From contig JAIOAX010000008.1 in the NCBI GenBank assembly GCA_019873645.1, positions 90,687 to 154,686 of the forward strand: DNA of 64,000 nt, in the 5' to 3' direction. This document shows, piece by piece, positions 60,133-64,000 of this stretch; position 1 is the stretch's first letter; each line of letters starts with the position of its first letter. Below the pieces are notes generated by a model that worked only from the letters and a program-made list of their open reading frames with translations, had not been told where the DNA came from and did no database searches. The translations under genes and the position numbers were made by a program. The DNA is from Chloroflexota bacterium. GTDB taxonomy: Bacteria; Chloroflexota; Anaerolineae; B4-G1; SLSP01.

Positions 60133-62541
60133 TTATTTTTCTCCCTCTGTCAGGACGACTTCGACCCGGTTTTCTGCCCCCAGCCGCTCGACGGGAATAA
60201 GGTTGCCCGGGATGACTTCGCCGTTCAGCGTGAGGGACTGGACGCCGCGACAGAGACCGTGCGGGTTCTTGACCTCGATGTGGATGGTGCACCCCCGGAA
60301 GCGCCGCGTCGCCTTAAAGCCCGGCCACGTGCTGGGGATACACGGATCCACGCGCAGCCCATCCACTTCGGGGCGCAGCCCCAGGATGTACTGGGTGGCG
60401 CTGAAGTAAGCCCACGCCGCTGCACCGGTGAGCCACGAAGTACGGGTGTTGCCGGGGCGCGGTGAGTAAATGGAGTAGGTCGTCTGCGCCTGCACGTAAG
60501 GCTCAGATTGGCGGATTTCGGCGCGGTCGTTGTAGGCCGCCGGCATGGAGGCGCGGTAATAGGCGTAAGCCTGGTCGCCATGCCCAAGCAGACATTCGGC
60601 TATCACCCCCCAGCCTTGCGTGTGATTGAAGATGCCGGCGTTTTCCTTGATGCCGGGGTTGAAGACCACCGCGCGCATCACATCAATCGGCGTATCCACA
60701 AACGGCGGCGCGGAGAGCATCAGCCCGTAGGGCGTCGCCAGGTGCTCCTTGACGGTCTGCATACAGCGGACGGCCTGCTCGGGTGTGGCGCTGCCGCTGA
60801 TGACGGCCCAGAGCTGGGTGTTGAGGTAGATTTGTCCCTCCGCGTATTTGCGGGTACCGTAGACCGTCCCGTCCTCCGTAATCGCCCAGATGAAGCGGTC
60901 CTCGTCCCATGCGCAGGCCTGGATACTGGCTTCCAGTTTCTCGCGTTGCGCCATGGCCCACGCGGCTTCTTCTGGCTTGCCGAGCCGTTCGGCGATGTCG
61001 GCATACACCTTCAGTCCCAGGTACACCTGGAAGGCCACGAACAGGCTTTCGCCATAGTAACCGAGTTTCAGGCAGTCGTTCCAGTCGGCATGCAGGCCGC
61101 AGGGCAGGCCGTGCTTGCCGGTGCGCTCCAGGTTGAATTCCAGGGCGCGACGCAGGTGCCCCAGGACGGTCGCCTCGCCCTTGTCGGCATAAGGCAGCAC
61201 TTTGTTGTAGAACGCCAGGTCGCCAGTCTCGCCCACGACCGCCGGGACGGCATTGAAGAACCACAGACAGTCGTCAGAGCGATAGTCTTCGTCGGGGGGC
61301 GGGGACTCGTGGCCCGGACGGTGCTCGAAGGGACGGATGACAGGGATCGCGCCGCCGCTGGAGACCTGACCGGTGAGCATCAACTCCAGGCGCGCCTGGG
61401 CCTCTTCGGGGATGGCCGCCGCGACCCCCAGGATGTCCTGCACCGAGTCGCGGAAGCCCAGGCCGTCGCGCTCGCCGTTGTAGACCAGGCTGGCGGCCCG
61501 CGACCAGGCAAAGGTGATCAGGCAGTTGTAGAGGCCCCACACGTTGATGGTGTGGTTCAGTTCCGCATCCGGCGTCTCGACGACCAGGCTGCCGAGGCGG
61601 GCGTGCCAGGCTTCCTTGAGCTTTTGCAGTTCGACGGCGGCGCGTTCCAGCGATCCGAATTCTGCGACCGTGCGTTTGCCCACCACGCGCGCGTCACCGA
61701 TGCCGAGCATCACCAGCACCTCGCGGCTTTCGCCCGGCTGAAGGGTGAGCGTGGTTTGCATGGTGCCGCAGGCATTGTCGCCGTAGGCGAGGCTGTTGGT
61801 GCATCGGCCGCGTTCCACCACCAGCGGGTTGTGATAGCTGCGGTAGGGACCGATGAACGCTTCGCGGCTGGTGTCGTAGCCCTCCAGCGGCGCGCCGACC
61901 AGGGCCATCCAGCTCTGGTGGAACTTGTATTCGAGCAGCGCCGCCTCATCGCGGGGGCGCAGGTGATCTTCAATCGCAATGCGCAGCAACTTTTCATCTG
62001 TCAAAGTGCCGCGCACGATGAACAGCGAGTATTGCAGGTTCACCTGATCCTGGAAGGTCATCCACTGATTGGTGAATTCGCAATACGTGAACACAGCAAT
62101 CTGGCGCGGGCGGTCGCTCTCGTTGGTCACTTTGAGCCGCCAGTACTCAAAGGTTTGGCCGAGGGGCACGAAATACGTGGCCGCGGTGGCGATGCCGGCA
62201 TAGTGAGATTCAAACACCGAGTAAGCTGTACCGTGACGGCAGAGGCTCTGATATTGTTCAAGCGGTTTGCCGACCGGTTGCCAGGAAGCCGACCAGTAAT
62301 CGCCGCTTTCGCAGTCGCGCAGGTAGAAGTAGCGTCCCGGCTGATCCATGGGGATGCTGTTGAAGAACAGACGCAGGAAGCGTCCGCGCGCGCCGGACTT
62401 ATAGAAGCCGTAACCGCCGGCGTTGTTGGTGATGATCGCCCCGTACTCGGTCGAGCCGAGGTAGTTGCTCCACGATAGCGGCGTATCGGGTCGGGTGATC
62501 ACGTACTCTTTCGCGTTGTCGTCAAAGTAGCCGTATTGCAT
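60133..62541 (-). CDS. GH94 family glycoside phosphorylase (cellobiose or chitobiose type)
   Basis: AGGAGGGGC precedes the ATG at 62541. The 802 residues match the cellobiose phosphorylase outline from the start: MQYGYFDDNAKEYVIT, SWSNYLGSTEYGAIITNNAG, RYFYLRDCESGDYWS, then an alpha/alpha barrel with GLGFRDSVQDILG, YRSDDCLWF and the catalytic region HADWNDCL (Asp486-Trp-Asn-Asp489). GH94 enzymes split beta-linked disaccharides with phosphate in the cytoplasm and give a sugar 1-phosphate. YRSDDCLW differs from the GFNDDP stretch I would expect of a classic cellobiose phosphorylase, so a chitobiose, laminaribiose or sugar-acid substrate cannot be excluded. No sugar transporter or hydrolase gene lies within the window. 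Confidence 0.92.
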   Translation of the reverse strand: MQYGYFDDNAKEYVITRPDTPLSWSNYLGSTEYGAIITNNAGGYGFYKSGARGRFLRLFFNSIPMDQPGRYFYLRDCESGDYWSASWQPVGKPLEQYQSLCRHGTAYSVFESHYAGIATAATYFVPLGQTFEYWRLKVTNESDRPRQIAVFTYCEFTNQWMTFQDQVNLQYSLFIVRGTLTDEKLLRIAIEDHLRPRDEAALLEYKFHQSWMALVGAPLEGYDTSREAFIGPYRSYHNPLVVERGRCTNSLAYGDNACGTMQTTLTLQPGESREVLVMLGIGDARVVGKRTVAEFGSLERAAVELQKLKEAWHARLGSLVVETPDAELNHTINVWGLYNCLITFAWSRAASLVYNGERDGLGFRDSVQDILGVAAAIPEEAQARLELMLTGQVSSGGAIPVIRPFEHRPGHESPPPDEDYRSDDCLWFFNAVPAVVGETGDLAFYNKVLPYADKGEATVLGHLRRALEFNLERTGKHGLPCGLHADWNDCLKLGYYGESLFVAFQVYLGLKVYADIAERLGKPEEAAWAMAQREKLEASIQACAWDEDRFIWAITEDGTVYGTRKYAEGQIYLNTQLWAVISGSATPEQAVRCMQTVKEHLATPYGLMLSAPPFVDTPIDVMRAVVFNPGIKENAGIFNHTQGWGVIAECLLGHGDQAYAYYRASMPAAYNDRAEIRQSEPYVQAQTTYSIYSPRPGNTRTSWLTGAAAWAYFSATQYILGLRPEVDGLRVDPCIPSTWPGFKATRRFRGCTIHIEVKNPHGLCRGVQSLTLNGEVIPGNLIPVERLGAENRVEVVLTEGEK

Positions 62542-62633
62542 AAGACATGCCCCTCCTGGAATGAATTGGATAATGGCTCAAGCATACCTCAGAACTGCGA
62601 AATTGAAAAATGCTCCTTTTTGTCTCCCCAACT

Positions 62634-63656
62634 TTATGAATCTGACGAGGATTCTGAACGTTGGCGGAGGTGTTGCGCCTTGGCCTGTAACTCGCGGAAA
62701 AATTCCGTATCCACCACCTCTTCAACGTTTTTCTGACGTTTGACTTCATTGATTTCGATACGCAGTTCCGCAACCTCGCGGCGCAGTGATTGCTCGCGTT
62801 GATCCACCTGGGCAATCATCTCGTTGAAAGTCTCCGCCAGCACGTCGAATTCGTCAACATAACGTGACGCCAACGAGCGTATGAAGCGTTGCGTGTAGTC
62901 GCCGGCGCCGACCCGCCGCGCCACCTGGCTCAAGGCTTCTACCGGCCGCGCGACCGTCTGGGTGGCGAAGTACACGACCCCGAACAAAACCGCGTAGGTG
63001 ATCAAAAACGCCAGCGTCACCCGCTGCGATACGGCGCGCCGCACCTGGCGCACATAGCTGGCCTCGAAATCAATCCCGATGGCGCCGACCGGCTCGCCGG
63101 CGGCGTTCTGCACCGGCATGCAAGCCGTGACCCACTCTCCCCATTGATCGCTCGTGAGGGCCAGTTTGCCGGAGCTATCGGTCACGACATAGAGTCCCTC
63201 TAGTCCCAGATACAGGTCTTCTGCGGTATCCGCATACATAAATGGCGCTGCTTTTTCGGGATTATAGCGCGCCCACAGGTCTACCACGAAAATGATCTCG
63301 TCAGGGCGGGAGCCTTTAATGTATAAATAGGGCCAGGCTGCTGGCTCGAAACGCTGCACCTGCTGGAGCCAATCGAGCAACGCCGCATAGCGTGGATCAT
63401 CCGAAAAACCGGCCGCATTGGGCTGCCCTTCAGCCGCCAGAGCCATCAACATATCGCCGTCTACGCCGGGCGCGGCGCCCTGTATGGTGTTCACCAGTTG
63501 ATCCCGGATATGCGTCAGGGTGAGCGTATCCGTAAAGCGGTAAATCCAATAGAAGATCAATCCAAAGACGGCACTGAAGAGCAACGTGAATCCCACCAGC
63601 AGTTTGATGCGTAAACTGATGAAACGTTTATTATCAGGCCGGTCGTTGTGTGTCAT
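62634..63656 (-). CDS. Membrane sensor with HAMP domain and helical tail, no output
   Basis: AAAGGG stands upstream of the ATG at 63656. Two membrane helices (about 18-40 and 212-234) enclose an extracytoplasmic Cache-like sensor (about 41-210, PYLYIKGSRPDEIIFVVD, PVGAIGIDFEASYVR). HAMP (about 235-290, ARPVEALSQVARRVGAGDY) is followed by a coiled coil (AELRIEINEVKRQKNVEEVV) and a polar tail. The length, 340 residues, leaves no room for a kinase or cyclase. It differs from the main array in having no GAF domain and not sharing the array tail. It could work with a soluble partner that binds the coiled coil. A strong promoter lies upstream. Confidence 0.88.
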   Translation of the reverse strand: MTHNDRPDNKRFISLRIKLLVGFTLLFSAVFGLIFYWIYRFTDTLTLTHIRDQLVNTIQGAAPGVDGDMLMALAAEGQPNAAGFSDDPRYAALLDWLQQVQRFEPAAWPYLYIKGSRPDEIIFVVDLWARYNPEKAAPFMYADTAEDLYLGLEGLYVVTDSSGKLALTSDQWGEWVTACMPVQNAAGEPVGAIGIDFEASYVRQVRRAVSQRVTLAFLITYAVLFGVVYFATQTVARPVEALSQVARRVGAGDYTQRFIRSLASRYVDEFDVLAETFNEMIAQVDQREQSLRREVAELRIEINEVKRQKNVEEVVDTEFFRELQAKAQHLRQRSESSSDS

Positions 63657-63715
63657 CGAATGGCCCTTTGGTTGTGTTGAGTGTGTCTTTTGTGGGATAG
63701 ACGGTCAATAAAATG

Positions 63716-63744
63716 ATTATAACGTGTTCCAGCAGGCAAGTCAA
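63716..63744 (-). promoter_or_regulatory. Promoter of the HAMP sensor gene
   Basis: On the minus strand: TTGACT (63739-63744), a 17-base spacer and TATAAT (63716-63721), about 60 bases before the ATG at 63656. Confidence 0.75.
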
Positions 63745-64000
63745 TCGGCTCTTTTGGTGTGGACGCAGTTTCTAGATATATCCGCGGGGCGTGAGTGGCG
63801 CCCAACCAAGCGATCGTTTGAAAGGGATGACGGTGTTATTGTATGTTTGGGGGTTGAGTTATGGCGCGGTGGAGGATTTCACCGCGGCAATGGGCTACGC
63901 GGTGAGCAAGACAACGGGGTACAACAATGTACAAGAGGCAGGGGGCGCGGCACGGGAGAAACAGAAGCGCAGCGTGAGTCAGGGCGGGCGGCGCGCCGTG
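63734..64000 (+). pseudogene. Transposase 5' part with in-frame stop (continues past window)
   Basis: One continuous frame reads CGRSF, TAG stop (63773-63775), IYPRGVSGAQPSDRLKG, MTVLLYVWGLSYGAVEDF and onward to the window end (SQGGRRAV). The block after the stop resembles the N-terminal part of a DDE-type transposase found in Chloroflexota and related bacteria, and CGRSF before it looks like the end of a zinc-ribbon that should be joined to it. The stop codon and the reduced zinc ribbon (only one Cys recognisable) suggest a decayed copy. A functional start at GTG 63791 or ATG 63827 cannot be excluded. The true 5' end and the terminal inverted repeats are not seen. Confidence 0.55.

Noticed and set aside
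60508..62478. A 656-residue protein on the plus strand
   Set aside because: It is the antisense frame of the GH94 gene; the minus-strand frame has family motifs along its whole length.

Overview
The window looks like a GC-rich chromosome segment of a Chloroflexota bacterium, probably of the Anaerolineae or a related class. The grounds are the protein style (long GAF-domain sensors, VanW and CehA-type PHP proteins, SpoIIAA-like small proteins) and the abundant intergenic palindromic and short-period repeats. No rRNA, tRNA, CRISPR array or phage gene was seen, and the taxonomic guess is inference.

Positions 1-51758 hold one co-oriented array of sensory genes, 21 in all counting the partial first gene, many of them overlapping by 1-17 bases. 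Eighteen are GAF-domain proteins. Their N-terminal inputs vary: LacI-type sugar-binding-like folds without a DNA-binding domain, double-Cache periplasmic sensors with HAMP, six-helix membrane domains, an ABC-type substrate-binding fold, serial PAS domains, or serial HAMP-like repeats. Most carry a long GAF domain (some several; the two smallest have none) and a short GAF-like domain beginning with an RY..(E/Q)xW helix. All seventeen non-kinase GAF proteins end in the same helical tail of about 50 residues, which looks like a GAF domain cut off after its first strand. None of these seventeen has a kinase, cyclase, phosphodiesterase, methyl-accepting or DNA-binding output. The array also holds one substrate-binding lipoprotein, two small SpoIIAA-like proteins that flank a tandem palindrome array, and at its end a 2360-residue histidine kinase with about ten GAF domains and two receiver domains. 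The simplest reading is a single signalling assembly in which many output-less sensors feed one kinase. That is inference; the layout and the shared tail are visible directly.

Positions 51759-57975 hold a seven-iron ferredoxin gene with its own promoter and terminator, then a PHP/CehA-type metallohydrolase (minus strand) divergent from a PolX DNA polymerase. The polymerase is followed on the plus strand by a degenerate ROK-fold protein and a VanW-domain membrane protein, ending at a strong bidirectional terminator.

Positions 57976-63656 are on the minus strand: a two-helix membrane protein of unknown function, a small unknown protein, a GH94 glycoside phosphorylase and another output-less sensor-HAMP protein. 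The right edge carries the broken 5' part of a transposase gene with an in-frame stop.
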